In this document: positions 24,753-34,416 of the stretch, in pieces
Layout of the letters: every line of letters begins with the position of its first letter
How positions within the stretch are numbered: position 1 is the stretch's first letter
NCBI RefSeq assembly: GCF_000219215.1
Contig: NC_015724.1
Location: forward strand, 1-64,000
Direction of reading: 5' to 3'
DNA length: 64,000 bases
Origin: Cupriavidus necator N-1
Lineage (GTDB): Bacteria; Pseudomonadota; Gammaproteobacteria; Burkholderiales; Burkholderiaceae
Made by a program: the position numbers and the translations under genes
Notes under the pieces: model-generated
What the model was told of the DNA's origin: nothing
The model's input: the letters and a program-made list of their open reading frames with translations, nothing else
The model's database searches: none

Positions 24753-26195
24753 TCAGAACGTGTAGGCCGCCGAGACGTACGTGAAGAGGGTGTTGTGCCC
24801 GCCGACCGCACTGAGTACCTTGGCAACGTCGACATGTACCAGGCCGGCATTGATTGCGATATGGCGATCCACCTGCCAGAAAACGTCGAAGGCGAGCTGG
24901 CTGCCCGTGTATCCCCCCGGGCGTCCGGCGGTGCCGGCAATGGGAATGGCCGCGGCGGTGTACACCGCATCGCGCGTGGTTTCCCGCCAGATCAGGTCCC
25001 ACGAGATGGTAAACCTGAGCTGTGCCATGGGCTTCAGCGTGATCGATGGCTGCAGGTCGAGCACGTTCGAGGCGCCCAGCAGGCCAGCCTGGTTGAAATA
25101 GGCCAGCTTGGGGAACAGCCCGCCATAGGTGCCCAGCTTGCCATCATTGGCATCATGGTCGCCGCTGCCGACGGTGGCTTTGATGCCGGTGCGCAATTTC
25201 CAGTCGGAGATAGCGAACGTATAGCCCGTGTCGGTGGAAAAGCCCCACGCCCGCAATGTCTGCTGGCCAAAGCTGCCGAATTGCGCAAGTGCTTCCCAGT
25301 CCCAGTCCCATTGTCCGCCAGTGCCAAAGATACGCGTGCCTACCGAATGACGCCGCTCCACGCCAGAGCCGATGCTGTACAGGGCGCGGCTGTTCTCGAA
25401 GCCAAGGTAGTAGAGATCGGCGCCGGACGCGGGAATGAAGGTCCGGGGAAACGTGGCGTAGACACCCCAGAAGCCCTGCGCATGGTTGGGCTGGTCGTCG
25501 AAGTTGCCAGCCTTCAGCAAAACCGGCCGGGTGGCAAAGGCGTCGATCCGCATATCACTGGCGGCGCCGCCAAGGCGGACGCCGTCAAAAGCACGACGGA
25601 CGTTGGGCGCGTCGCGGACCGAGATCAGCCGCTGCGACCCGAACGCCATTTCCTGGCGGCCCACGCGCAAGTTTGGGTCAGACGGCACATCGGCGCTTAT
25701 TGGCACGCGCCAGTCGATGAAGCCTTGCTGGAGGTCAAGGCGGTCTTCATACGGCGGAGCCGCGATATCCTTCCCGGGCGCCAGGTGGTCGCCCAACTGG
25801 AAAAAGCCGCGCAGACGGTCGCCGGCGTGCAGGTCGGCGTGGAGCAGGATGCGGTGCAATAGATAGCTGTCGGCGGTCCTACCCGGTACGCCGAAGTTCG
25901 CGGCGGAGTAGTCTTCGAAACGCTCGCGGATTTCGCCGCCAAGGCTCAGGAATGCGCCGTGCGCACCGAGCGGGATGTATTTGACGGGATCCCACGGGTC
26001 GCTGCGCCGCGCCGGATCCTGCAGGTATCGATAGTCATCGTCATAGCGAAGGAACCTGTAGGCAGGCGTTTCCGCGGTGGGCGGCGACAATGCTTGGGCA
26101 AGCGCGCCGCAGGACGCGGCGGCGAGCGCAAGGCCGAATGCCGGGCACGCCGGCAGGCGACCTGCCACCCATGGGCCTCGCAGAATCGTCTTCAT
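24753..26195 (-). CDS. Alginate-export-type outer-membrane barrel protein
   Basis: Predicted outer-membrane beta-barrel of 480 residues, related to the alginate export family. A signal peptide ends at GALAQA. Barrel-like alternating segments follow, with LRVGRQEMAFGSQRLIS and a C-terminal aromatic end (SAAYTF). Such proteins in aromatic-degrading beta-proteobacteria are thought to move hydrophilic or aromatic solutes, not necessarily alginate. It runs convergently with the GntR gene, with a 79-bp gap. The start at MKTILRGPW removes a 34-residue extension without signal-peptide character. Confidence 0.82.
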   Translation of the reverse strand: MKTILRGPWVAGRLPACPAFGLALAAASCGALAQALSPPTAETPAYRFLRYDDDYRYLQDPARRSDPWDPVKYIPLGAHGAFLSLGGEIRERFEDYSAANFGVPGRTADSYLLHRILLHADLHAGDRLRGFFQLGDHLAPGKDIAAPPYEDRLDLQQGFIDWRVPISADVPSDPNLRVGRQEMAFGSQRLISVRDAPNVRRAFDGVRLGGAASDMRIDAFATRPVLLKAGNFDDQPNHAQGFWGVYATFPRTFIPASGADLYYLGFENSRALYSIGSGVERRHSVGTRIFGTGGQWDWDWEALAQFGSFGQQTLRAWGFSTDTGYTFAISDWKLRTGIKATVGSGDHDANDGKLGTYGGLFPKLAYFNQAGLLGASNVLDLQPSITLKPMAQLRFTISWDLIWRETTRDAVYTAAAIPIAGTAGRPGGYTGSQLAFDVFWQVDRHIAINAGLVHVDVAKVLSAVGGHNTLFTYVSAAYTF

Positions 26196-26394
26196 TCTTG
26201 TCGATGCGCGCGCAGCGCGGCTCAGTGTTGGCGACAGCTGGCGGGTTCGCGTGCCGGATCCGCCTGGCGGCGATCCGTGACGGCTCCCTGTGCTCAACTA
26301 TAGTGCCAGATCGCGCTTTCCAGCCGCGCACTAACAATGCGCGGCGATGCCCGGCATGTAGCCCCGGACCCGCCCTGCTGTAAAGCCGGCAGCG

Positions 26395-26431
26395 AGCGCC
26401 GCACGCCCGCATAGGACTGGCGTGCGGCGCT
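26395..26431 (-). terminator. 13-bp perfect hairpin after isochorismatase gene
   Basis: AGCGCCGCACGCC and GGCGTGCGGCGCT pair perfectly around an 11-nt loop, starting 8 bases beyond the stop of the isochorismatase gene on the minus strand. No clear T tract follows, so termination strength is uncertain. Confidence 0.65.
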
Positions 26432-26438
26432 TACCTGA

Positions 26439-27116
26439 TCAGCGGGCCGAGTCGAGGACCTCGCCGCTTTTCTGCACGTCCTGCGCCTTCATGTAGCTTT
26501 CGATCAGCAGCTGGTAAGCGGGGAAAATCTTGGTGTAGATCTCTGCCCATTGTTGTGCATCGTCGCGGTGCCAGCTGCGCTGAAGCTCGGATGCGACGGC
26601 AGCCGTGTCCATCGGCACCACGCCCGCCTGCACTACACGCGCCAGCGTGATTTCCTGCGCCATCTTCGAATAGGTGCCCGACGCATCGACCACGGCGAAG
26701 ACCTTGTAGCCGTCAGCCACCGCGCTGATGGCTGGGAAGGCCATGCACACGCTGGTGATGGTGCCGGCGATGATCAGCGTCTTACGCCCGGTTGCTTCCA
26801 CCGCCGCGACGAAGTCGGGGTTGTCCCAGGCGTTGATCTCGCCTTTGCGTGCGACATACTTGGCGTGGGGGGCGTTTTCATGGATCTCGGGAATCAGCGG
26901 GCCGTTCGGGCCTTGCGGCACGGAAGCGGTGGTGATGACCGGCAGCTTCGACAGGGTGGCCATTTTGGCCAGTGCGGCGGCCCGTTGCCGCAGTTCCGGC
27001 ATGGGCATGTCGCCCACAGTCTGGAACAGACCGCTCTGATGGTCGATCAGCAGCATCGCGGTATCGGCCGGATCGATCACGGGCCGCTTGCCGTTGAAGT
27101 TTGCTGGGCTGCTCAT
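26439..27116 (-). CDS. Isochorismatase-family cysteine hydrolase 1
   Basis: Alpha/beta hydrolase of the isochorismatase/nicotinamidase superfamily (YcaC-like), 225 residues. The catalytic triad is visible: Asp in LLIDHQSG, Lys in ARKGEINAW and Cys in [11 protein letters not shown], with the cis-peptide region before the Cys. The substrate is unknown. It follows a pirin gene on the same strand (81-bp gap), and a second, similar hydrolase lies at 32287. The pairing of pirin with such hydrolases, under a divergent LysR regulator, recurs in proteobacteria. Confidence 0.9.
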   Translation of the reverse strand: MSSPANFNGKRPVIDPADTAMLLIDHQSGLFQTVGDMPMPELRQRAAALAKMATLSKLPVITTASVPQGPNGPLIPEIHENAPHAKYVARKGEINAWDNPDFVAAVEATGRKTLIIAGTITSVCMAFPAISAVADGYKVFAVVDASGTYSKMAQEITLARVVQAGVVPMDTAAVASELQRSWHRDDAQQWAEIYTKIFPAYQLLIESYMKAQDVQKSGEVLDSAR

Positions 27117-27197
27117 GGTGTATCTCCTTGGAACGGTGGGTGCCTTGGCACCGGCTTGAAAACCCGCCGCGGGGTCGGGCGGCAGGCGGGATCGGTT

Positions 27198-28064
27198 TCA
27201 GCTGGCCATCTGCATGAAGCGGCCGCTGTTCAGGTCGGTCAGGGCCTGGGCGATTTCCTGCTGACTGTTCATTACAAAGGGGCCATAGCCGACGATGGGT
27301 TCGTCAATCGGCTCGCCCGCGAGCAGGATGGCTACGGCATCAGTGCTGGCTTCAATGCAGGTGCCCGTGCCGGCGCTGTCCAGCAAGACCATCTGGGCTT
27401 CGCCGGCCACGGCCGAGTCATTTACCCGCACGGTGCCGCGCAGGACGATCAGCGCGGCGTTCCAGCCGCTGGGAACCGGCAGTTCGGTGAGACCGCCCTG
27501 GCGCAGCCGCAGGTCCCACACATGCATGGGCGTGAACGTTCGCGCAGGACCCGCATGGCCGGCGTATTCACCGGCGATCACGCGGACTGTTCCGGCTTCA
27601 CCTGGGAGCGCAACCGCCGGAATTTCGCGATCGAGAATCGCCTGGTAGCCGGGGCGGGTCATTTTGTCCCTGGCAGGCAGGTTCACCCAGAGCTGGACCA
27701 TCTCCAGGGCGCCGCCCGACTCCGTAAAGGCGTCGGAGTGGAACTCCTCGTGCAGGATGCCGGCGCCGGCTGTCATCCACTGCACGTCGCCCGGACCGAT
27801 CACGCCGCCCTGGCCAGTGGAGTCGCGGTGGGCGACTTCCCCCTTGTAGACGATGGTGACGGTCTCGAATCCCCGATGCGGATGCATGCCCACGCCGCGT
27901 GGCGCGCCGGCGGGCCCGAAGTCGGCCGGCCCCGCATAGTCCAGCAGCAGGAACGGGCTGAGCTGCTTGCCGTAGCCCTGGTACGAGAACATGGAGCGGA
28001 CCGGAAAGCCGTCTCCCACCCAGTGGGGACGTGGCGCGCTATAAACGCCCAGTACTCTTTTCAT
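27198..28064 (-). CDS. Pirin family protein 1
   Basis: Bicupin protein of 288 residues. The N-terminal cupin metal-binding residues are in GMHPHRGFETVT and in HEEFHS with the preceding GPGDVQWMTAGAGILH; this HxH...H...E set is typical of pirins with quercetinase activity. The start was taken as the ATG at 28064, which has GGAG six bases upstream; TTG at 28076 and ATG at 28070 are alternatives. It is divergent from the LysR gene, which probably controls it. Confidence 0.9.
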   Translation of the reverse strand: MKRVLGVYSAPRPHWVGDGFPVRSMFSYQGYGKQLSPFLLLDYAGPADFGPAGAPRGVGMHPHRGFETVTIVYKGEVAHRDSTGQGGVIGPGDVQWMTAGAGILHEEFHSDAFTESGGALEMVQLWVNLPARDKMTRPGYQAILDREIPAVALPGEAGTVRVIAGEYAGHAGPARTFTPMHVWDLRLRQGGLTELPVPSGWNAALIVLRGTVRVNDSAVAGEAQMVLLDSAGTGTCIEASTDAVAILLAGEPIDEPIVGYGPFVMNSQQEIAQALTDLNSGRFMQMAS

Positions 28065-28196
28065 TTGCATCTCCAATTAACTAGCAACTAGCTACGCCGG
28101 ATCAGTGGTTAGAAGCTTAGTACTGGGACGTCTTGGGCTGTAGAGGTAAAATTCACACCTCATAGTCCTGTTTTGTGAACGATGACGGTGGGAATC

Positions 28197-29102
28197 ATGC
28201 AAGACTTGAACGAGCTCTACTACTATGTGCAGTCGGTGGAGCATGGCGGCTTTGCCCCGGCGGGTCGGGCGCTGGGCATGCCCAAGTCCAAGCTCAGCCG
28301 CCGGATTGCCATGCTGGAAGAGCGACTCGGCGTGCGCCTGATTCACCGCTCAACGCGCCAGTTCACGGTGACGGAAATCGGGCGCACCTACTACGAGCAC
28401 TGCAAGGCAATGTTGGTGGAAGCCGAGGCCGCGCAGGAAGCTATCGAATTGACCCGCGCGGAGCCGCGCGGGGTGATGCGGGTCACGTGCCCGGTTGCGC
28501 TACTGCAGGTACATGTGGGTGCAATGCTGGCCGAGTTCATGGTCCGCCACCCGCATGTGACAATCCACTTGGAGGCGACCAACCGAAACGTAGACCCGGT
28601 TGCCGAGGCGGTTGACGTGGCCATTCGCGTGCGGCCGCCTCCTCTGCAGGACAGCGACCTCGTCATCCGCGTGCTTGCAGAGCGCAAGCAATGTCTGATC
28701 GCCAGTTCGCAACTAATCAAGGTGCTGGGCATGCCGCGCGTGCCGCCCGATCTTGGCTCCTGGCCCAGCCTTGGCCTGGGAATGCCGCGGCCCGATCATG
28801 TCTGGAAGCTGTTCGGCCCGGATGGCGCGGTGGCCGATGTCCACCACCAGCCGCGCTTTGTCACCGGCGACATGGTCGCCTTGCGCAATGCCGCGCATGC
28901 CGGCGTGGGCGTGGCGCAATTGCCGGTGATGATGGTGGCCCGAGAATTGGCCGCCGGCTCGCTGGTGCGCCTGCTGCCGCAATGGGCGCCGCGCGCTGAA
29001 ATCCTGCACGCGGTCTTTCCGTCGCGCCGCGGACTACTGCCCTCGGTCAGATTGCTGGTGGATCATCTGGCGGATGGCTTCGCGGGCATGATGGAGGAAT
29101 GA
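28197..29102 (+). CDS. LysR-family transcriptional regulator
   Basis: LysR regulator of 301 residues. The N-terminal winged helix (residues 1-60) includes GGFAPAGRALGMPKSKLSRRIAML in two parts, and the C-terminal effector domain includes HPHVTIHL and FVTGDMVALRNA. The start at MQDLNEL has GTGGGA just upstream; an ATG 15 bp earlier (28182) is possible. It is divergent from pirin and isochorismatase, the likely targets. The intergenic segment carries ACTAGCAACTAGC, a possible half-site pair. Its C-terminal part resembles the degraded LysR fragment at 49202-49571. Confidence 0.9.
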   Translation: MQDLNELYYYVQSVEHGGFAPAGRALGMPKSKLSRRIAMLEERLGVRLIHRSTRQFTVTEIGRTYYEHCKAMLVEAEAAQEAIELTRAEPRGVMRVTCPVALLQVHVGAMLAEFMVRHPHVTIHLEATNRNVDPVAEAVDVAIRVRPPPLQDSDLVIRVLAERKQCLIASSQLIKVLGMPRVPPDLGSWPSLGLGMPRPDHVWKLFGPDGAVADVHHQPRFVTGDMVALRNAAHAGVGVAQLPVMMVARELAAGSLVRLLPQWAPRAEILHAVFPSRRGLLPSVRLLVDHLADGFAGMMEE

Positions 29103-29196
29103 ATGACGGCCGGACTGGTGCCCATAAGGCAGACAGGTCTGCCGCTCCGTGAGCAGCGGTGCCCAGCGCAAATAGGCGAGCGCTGGCGGTGAAGCG

Positions 29197-30678
29197 TCAA
29201 GACGCTGTTTCTCGACGCTGGTCATTGAGGCCAACGTGGTGGAGGGCACGCATCTTGTCCTGAAGCCATTGCAGAAGGCCCATCCTGTTAACGTCCGACA
29301 TGTCGGGCATCCGCGCGAGGGCATCGTTGGACTCCTTGCGCTCGGAAAGCAGACGGCACATCCCTGAACCGACTTCCGGGCGTGCCTGGAGGACTGGCGT
29401 GAGGTCTGCCTTGTCCAGCCGGTAGAGCACGACGCTGGTGATCGTGGTGATGGCGACCTGCATCGGAATACCTGCGAGCACCCCGGATTCGCCGAACGCG
29501 TCACCGGGCCCGAGGCGCGAAATCTCCACGTTATCTCCATTCTTCATTGCAGCGACGGAGAGAACGCCTGCGTCCACTAGTAACAGTCGGTACTTGCTAC
29601 AACGGGCTGTCCGGGCTCATATTCATGCCGCGACAGACGCTCGGCCAGTTGAGACAGGCCGCTCTCCTCAAGTGCCTGGAAGATGCTCACCGTCGAAAGC
29701 AGCCGCAGGCGGTGATCGGAAACCGCGGGCTTACTGTAGGGAACCGCGAGCGGGCGCAGGTCGATGCCGGCCGATGCAAGATGCCGGTGGGCAAGGTCGA
29801 AGAGTTGGTTCGCAGCGGCAGACTTGTTCGACATGGACGCCACGTAGCACGTCATTTCGTATTCGACCGCGTTTGCGCCCATTCTCTTGACCATGACCGA
29901 CGGCTCCGGCCTCGGCAGGGCGACCCGGCAACCCTTGATCGCGCGGTCGAGCGCGTCCAGTACCCGCTGCGGGCGCGCTTCCGGCGTCACCTCGATGATC
30001 ACACTGACGCCATGCAACTCCGATGGTCGGCTGAAGTTCGTGATCTTTGCGCGTGCAGTGGCATTGTTGGGAATCACGATACAGGTTGCCCTGCGCGCTC
30101 AGCAGATGCGTGGCACGCCAGTTGATCTCCAGCACTTTCCCGTCGATACCGTCGATGGATACCAGGTCGCCAGGATGATAGGGCTGGGTGGCATTCAGGA
30201 CCAGCCCCGAGAACACGTCGCTCAGCGTGCTTTGGATAGCCAGGCCGACGATGATGGCCAGCGCGCCTGACGTTGCCAGCAGCCCGGTTATCGGAAGTTC
30301 CAGGACGTAGGCGACGGCGGCGACGGCCGCAGCCACGAAGATCAGCGCTCCAAGCACGTCCTGGAACAGGCGCTCGCCTTGCCAAGCCTGTGGCAGGAAC
30401 AGCGTACCAAGCACGATCGTGAGGACGCGGGCACCAAGCAGCCACCAGATGATGTCCAGTGCCTGTACAAGAAAATGCCGAACCGGCTGGTCGGGCCAAG
30501 GCGCGGCATGCAGCGGCACCATGCCGCCCTGCACCAGCGCGATGGTCAGGAGCGCGAACATCGCGAGACGGGAGAAGGCGCGCAGCCGCTTGCGTTCCGG
30601 GCGGATCAGGCGCCAGGCGAGGAAATCGCAGGTAACGACGCACAAGCCCAGGAACAGCGGATCCAGTAGATATGACAT
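29197..30678 (-). pseudogene. MscS-type channel with cyclic-nucleotide-binding domain, frameshifted twice
   Basis: The parts of one gene lie in three frames. 30678 to about 30079 encodes membrane helices and the MscS core (LLATSGALAIIVGLAIQSTLSDVFSGL in two pieces, PYHPGDLVSIDGIDGKV). One extra base near 30078 shifts NLY-VIPNNAT. The MscS C-terminal domain follows to about 29600. A second shift near 29590-29600 precedes a cyclic-nucleotide-binding domain (LGPGDAFGESGVLAG) that ends at 29197. Similarity resumes in register after each shift, so the decay is recent. An intact version would be a ligand-gated mechanosensitive channel. Confidence 0.85.
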
Positions 30679-30745
30679 GGCGAGCTACCTTTGCGTCAGA
30701 TGGTGTTCCTGCACCAAGCGTCCGGTGCCGCCGCGCGGGCGAGGT

Positions 30746-31669
30746 TCAGAACGGCGCCAGCACGCGCAGTACTATTTTGCTGCCTTGGGGGCGATTCCTG
30801 GCGCCCCATTCCTTGTAGGCGTTCAGAAAGACCTGCCAGGCGTCTCCCTGGATCAGGATCCCCGGGCCCGCGCCGAAGACTCGCTCGCGCGAATCCGACT
30901 GGCGTATGCCATCGATCCGGTCCTCGCCGATTTGTCCAAGCATATAGCCGGCCACACCAATTCTCAATCCATTCGAGATTGCGTAGGAAGCGGAGAGGTT
31001 TAGGTACAGCGCATCCCCGGGCTGGACGGAACTCGCGTGCAGAGCAGGCGCGGGCCGCGTGTTCTTTCCGTTCCATTGGTAATTGAGTCTGCCGCTGATC
31101 TCAAGCTTCCCGGTTGGCATGAGAGTGAACGCGTAGTACGGCGTCACCGTCCAAAGATGGGTGCCGGCATTCGCCATGCCATTGGCGTCATATTGCCCGG
31201 TGGGCGCGGAGAAGAGCAGGTCGAATCGCTGGAAGAACGGCATGCCGAACAGCGTCTGGCCGGTCCACTGAACGATGAAGGGGCTGAACTGGATATCGCC
31301 GGCAGCAAAGTCGTGATCTCCGGTGCCCGATCCGGGCCTGATATTGGCGTACACAAGCGGTAGCAGTACCTCGCCGCCGAGATGTCCGCCCAGGAGCGTG
31401 ACATCCGGGGATATATAGGCAATATGTGGCACGATGGCCGCTGTCTCTACACGCGGGCTGCCAGGTGCAGCGTTGCCGTCGTTGTCCCGGATCCTTGTTG
31501 CGCGGTAATAGCTGGTACTGAGCTCAAACAGGAAGCCGGGAGCGGCGATTCCGTCCAGGAAGCTTGTATTGCCGAGATTCATCGGCGGGAGTCCCACTTC
31601 TGCATGAACGACGGATGCCATCAGGGCGCCGCAGGCGAGTGCGAGCGTCCGTGTCGCTAGCTGTTTCAT
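30746..31669 (-). CDS. Phenol-degradation MetA/SphA-like outer-membrane protein
   Basis: Exported protein of 307 residues, of the MetA-pathway phenol degradation / SphA family. A signal peptide ends at VVHAEVG; the rest is barrel-like, with SPFIVQW, FDLLFSAPTGQYD and TPYYAFTLMPTG, and it ends in a hydrophobic-aromatic tail (VLAPF). Such proteins often sit in aromatic catabolic clusters, probably as outer-membrane channels. The start MKQLATRTL gives a normal signal peptide. It is followed on the minus strand by the broken MscS gene. Confidence 0.82.
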   Translation of the reverse strand: MKQLATRTLALACGALMASVVHAEVGLPPMNLGNTSFLDGIAAPGFLFELSTSYYRATRIRDNDGNAAPGSPRVETAAIVPHIAYISPDVTLLGGHLGGEVLLPLVYANIRPGSGTGDHDFAAGDIQFSPFIVQWTGQTLFGMPFFQRFDLLFSAPTGQYDANGMANAGTHLWTVTPYYAFTLMPTGKLEISGRLNYQWNGKNTRPAPALHASSVQPGDALYLNLSASYAISNGLRIGVAGYMLGQIGEDRIDGIRQSDSRERVFGAGPGILIQGDAWQVFLNAYKEWGARNRPQGSKIVLRVLAPF

Positions 31670-31781
31670 TGGATTGTCTTTTGGCCCGGGCAGGCGTTTC
31701 GCTGCTGCTGCCGCGCACAATCTGGCGAGCCAGGGGCGATCTGTGCACGCCAGGAAGCAGGCTGTGAGCAAAAGGCTCACG

Positions 31782-32171
31782 CTACGAAAAGCGCAGCACG
31801 AGATTCCCCGGCCCGGCCGCCATCAGGATGACAAAGCCGCCGATAATGCTGATGTGCTCCAGGAACCCGGTGAAGAGCACCGTGCGCTGGGCGCCCTTCT
31901 GGTTCCAGAAGTCATAGAAGACCACGGCGGTGGCCAGCGTGAAGATCGCCAGCAGGAAGGAAGCGATGGCTGTCTGGTATCCCCCCATGATGGCAAGGCC
32001 GCACGACAGCTGCACGAGGATGGTCAGCGACAGCGCCACGCGTGGGAACGGCAGGTTGCGCGAGCGGACTTCGTCGAGGCCGTGGTTGAAGAAGACCAGC
32101 TTGTTGGCGCCGCTGAGGACGAACATGAAGGCGATGAACACCCGGCCGGAAAGGAGGTAGTAGTCGGCCAT
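31782..32171 (-). CDS. DoxX-family membrane protein
   Basis: Small inner-membrane protein of 129 residues with four predicted helices: GRVFIAFMFVLSGANKL, VALSLTILVQLSCGLAIM, AIASFLLAIFTLATAVVFY and ISIIGGFVILMAA. This is the DoxX fold. Family members associate with redox stress or quinone chemistry. It lies between an isochorismatase-like hydrolase and the SphA-like channel on the same strand. The long upstream extension of the frame is out-of-frame sequence of other DNA. Confidence 0.87.
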   Translation of the reverse strand: MADYYLLSGRVFIAFMFVLSGANKLVFFNHGLDEVRSRNLPFPRVALSLTILVQLSCGLAIMGGYQTAIASFLLAIFTLATAVVFYDFWNQKGAQRTVLFTGFLEHISIIGGFVILMAAGPGNLVLRFS

Positions 32172-32286
32172 GCCGGCTCCTGGTTGCGCGGTTTGAAACA
32201 GGGGGAACGGTAGATTCGCCCGCGCAGTGGCGCGGGCGCGGAAAAAAGGCGGGCCGGTGCGCCAGATTGTCCCGGCCCGTCCTGCA

Positions 32287-32925
32287 TCAGGTGCGGTCGT
32301 AAGAGAACTGGATGCCGGCAGTGCCGCCTGTCTGGATGAACAGGTCGATGAAGGCCGGAACGGTTTCCGAACGCGACCAGTCGCGCTGCAGTTCGCAGAA
32401 CAGTTGCGCAACGCTGATCATCTTCCCGCCGGCCTGTTCGATGCGGCGCAGCGCGGCTTCATGTGCTGCGACGGAGGTGCCGCCGACGGCATCGGCGACG
32501 ACGTAGACCTCATAGCCTTCCTTGAGCGCGTCGAGCGCCGGGAAGGTCAGGCAGGCCTCAGTCCACAGCGCGGTCATGATGAGCTTCTTGCGCCCGGTGG
32601 CCTCCACTGCTGCGCGGAATTCGACGTCCTCCCAGGAGTTGATCGAGGTGCGGTCATAGGTCGGGAAGTCGCCCAGCACTTTCTGCAGTTGCGGAATTGG
32701 CGGTTTGTTCAGCCCGGTCTTCACGTTCACGGTGGAGTGGACGATCGGCAGCTTGTAAGCAACGGCAGCACGGGACGTGCCGACGATGTTATTGATCAGC
32801 AACTGCCGGTCCATGGAGGCGATGGAGTTCACCTGAACCGGTTGGTAGTCAATGATCACAAAGGCTGAGTTCTGCGGAGTCAGCAGGTGGTCGCTTGCGG
32901 GATCGCGAATGGTTTCGCTGGCCAT
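32287..32925 (-). CDS. Isochorismatase-family cysteine hydrolase 2
   Basis: Second member of the isochorismatase superfamily in the window, 212 residues. Asp lies in FVIIDYQPVQ and Cys in TALWTEACLTFP. The expected Lys position (DRTSINSWED) has no Lys in the usual place, unlike the copy at 26439 (ARKGEINAW), so activity may differ. Downstream are DoxX and a SphA-like protein. The start at MASETIRD excludes an unlikely 42-residue leader. Confidence 0.86.
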   Translation of the reverse strand: MASETIRDPASDHLLTPQNSAFVIIDYQPVQVNSIASMDRQLLINNIVGTSRAAVAYKLPIVHSTVNVKTGLNKPPIPQLQKVLGDFPTYDRTSINSWEDVEFRAAVEATGRKKLIMTALWTEACLTFPALDALKEGYEVYVVADAVGGTSVAAHEAALRRIEQAGGKMISVAQLFCELQRDWSRSETVPAFIDLFIQTGGTAGIQFSYDRT

Positions 32926-33168
32926 GGTTTTCTCCAGAGCAAATAGTGGGTTGCTGCTACGCGGCGCATCGGGGCAGGCAACGCTAGCGATGGCCTGTCG
33001 CGTTGAGCCTTTGCAGAATAAGCCAAGGATCAGGACTTGCGTGATAGTCATCTGCCAAACACGCCGTTCGTTATGAAAGAACGATCTGCGCGGCGCCGGA
33101 TTCTCCTTGCGTGCACGGTAGCGTTTGACTAGGCTGTGCTCACACTATCCGTGCGGAGGACACACGTG

Positions 33169-33465
33169 ATGGATGACTTTTATGTGCTGGTGGTCCTGTA
33201 CGCGAAGCCCGGGCGCGAAGCCGAGCTACGGGAGAAGCTGCGGGCCGTGGTGGAGCCATCCCGCGGTGATGCGGGCAACCTGCGCTATGAGATGTTCGAA
33301 CAGCAGGACGATCCGCGCCGGTTCATTTTCGTCGAGCACTGGGAGAGTCCCGCCACGCAGGAGGCGCATCACACGCAGACCGACCACATCCGCCGCTTCC
33401 AGGAGGAGGGCAGCGATGCGGTGGAGAGTGTGGAGTTGTTTTACCGGATGAAGCTGGTGACCTGA
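33169..33465 (+). CDS. Antibiotic biosynthesis monooxygenase (ABM) domain protein
   Basis: Dimeric ferredoxin-fold protein of 98 residues (YgiN/ABM type): FYVLVVLYAKPGREAELREKL in two pieces, NLRYEMFEQ and FIFVEHWES. Members act on quinols or simply bind aromatic ligands. GGAGGA eight bases upstream gives a strong ribosome site. It is divergent from the isochorismatase gene, with a 243-bp intergenic region that holds GTTCGTTATGAAAGAAC, a possible operator. Confidence 0.88.
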   Translation: MDDFYVLVVLYAKPGREAELREKLRAVVEPSRGDAGNLRYEMFEQQDDPRRFIFVEHWESPATQEAHHTQTDHIRRFQEEGSDAVESVELFYRMKLVT

Positions 33466-33498
33466 CGGAGGGGCGAGAGGCCGATCGCCAACTGATCG

Positions 33499-34374
33499 CT
33501 ATCGCCGCTCCGGCAGGATAGTGACGGTGCAAGTCGTGCCCATTGCCAGCAGCAGGTCGCGGGGTGGTGCATCCAGGTGGATCCGTACGGGGATGCGTTG
33601 CGCCAGCCGGATCCACGTGAAGACCGGATTCACGTCGGCCAGGAGGTTCGCCGTGGTGGGGTTGTCACGGTCGGCAATGCCGCGCGCGATGCTTTCCACG
33701 TGCCCTTCCAGCGGCTTGCCGCCGGAGAGTAGCCGGACCTCGGCCCTTGCGCCGACATGCACGTTCGGCAGCTTGGTTTCCTCGAAGTACCCGTAGACCC
33801 AGTAGGAGTGCTTGTCGATGAGCGCCATGCGCGCCGCGCCCGCGCTCACGTAGTCGCCGGCGTGCAGGTTGAGATTGGTCACATAGCCGTCCACCGGCGC
33901 GGAGACCTCGCTCCTGTGCAGGTTCAGCCGGGCGGTGTCCAGCGCAGCCAGGCTGGCGTCGTAGTTGGCCCGGGCCTGCTTCTCCTGGGCGCTGATGTCT
34001 TCGCGGCTTTCGGATGAGACAACGGCGCTGTCCAGGTTCATGCGCCGCATGGCCTGGCGGTGGCGCATGTCCAGTTCGGCCTTGCGTGCCTGCACTTGCG
34101 CCTCGGCCTGCGCCAGCGCCTGCCGGAAGCGCTCCTGGTCGATCACGAACAGCAGGTCGCCCTTGCGCACTTCCTGGTTGTCCCGCACCGGCACGCGCGA
34201 CACCAGGCCGGAGACATCGGCGGCGATGTTCACTACGTCGGCCCGCACGCGGCCGTCGCGTGTCCAGGGCGAATACATGTAGTGTTGCCAGAGGCTGTAG
34301 CCAAGCAGGGCAGCGGCTGTCAGTAGCAAGGCTGTGGCCAGCACACGCACGATGGCGGGTCCGTTCGGTTTCAT
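33499..34374 (-). CDS. HlyD/AaeA-like periplasmic efflux adaptor
   Basis: Membrane fusion protein of about 291 residues. It has one N-terminal membrane helix (VLATALLLTAAALLGYSL), a biotinyl-lipoyl half-motif (GLVSRVPVRDNQEVRKGDLLF), an alpha-helical hairpin rich in Ala and Gln, the second lipoyl half (SEVSAPVDGYV) and a beta-barrel. It matches the adaptor of AaeAB aromatic-acid efflux pumps. An in-frame ATG at 34401 would add 9 residues. It is the last gene of the FUSC-OMF-DUF1656-adaptor operon. Confidence 0.9.
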   Translation of the reverse strand: MKPNGPAIVRVLATALLLTAAALLGYSLWQHYMYSPWTRDGRVRADVVNIAADVSGLVSRVPVRDNQEVRKGDLLFVIDQERFRQALAQAEAQVQARKAELDMRHRQAMRRMNLDSAVVSSESREDISAQEKQARANYDASLAALDTARLNLHRSEVSAPVDGYVTNLNLHAGDYVSAGAARMALIDKHSYWVYGYFEETKLPNVHVGARAEVRLLSGGKPLEGHVESIARGIADRDNPTTANLLADVNPVFTWIRLAQRIPVRIHLDAPPRDLLLAMGTTCTVTILPERR

Positions 34375-34416
34375 GTTTCGATCCGCTTCTTGATCTGTCA
34401 TTGCGAGGCATGCTGC

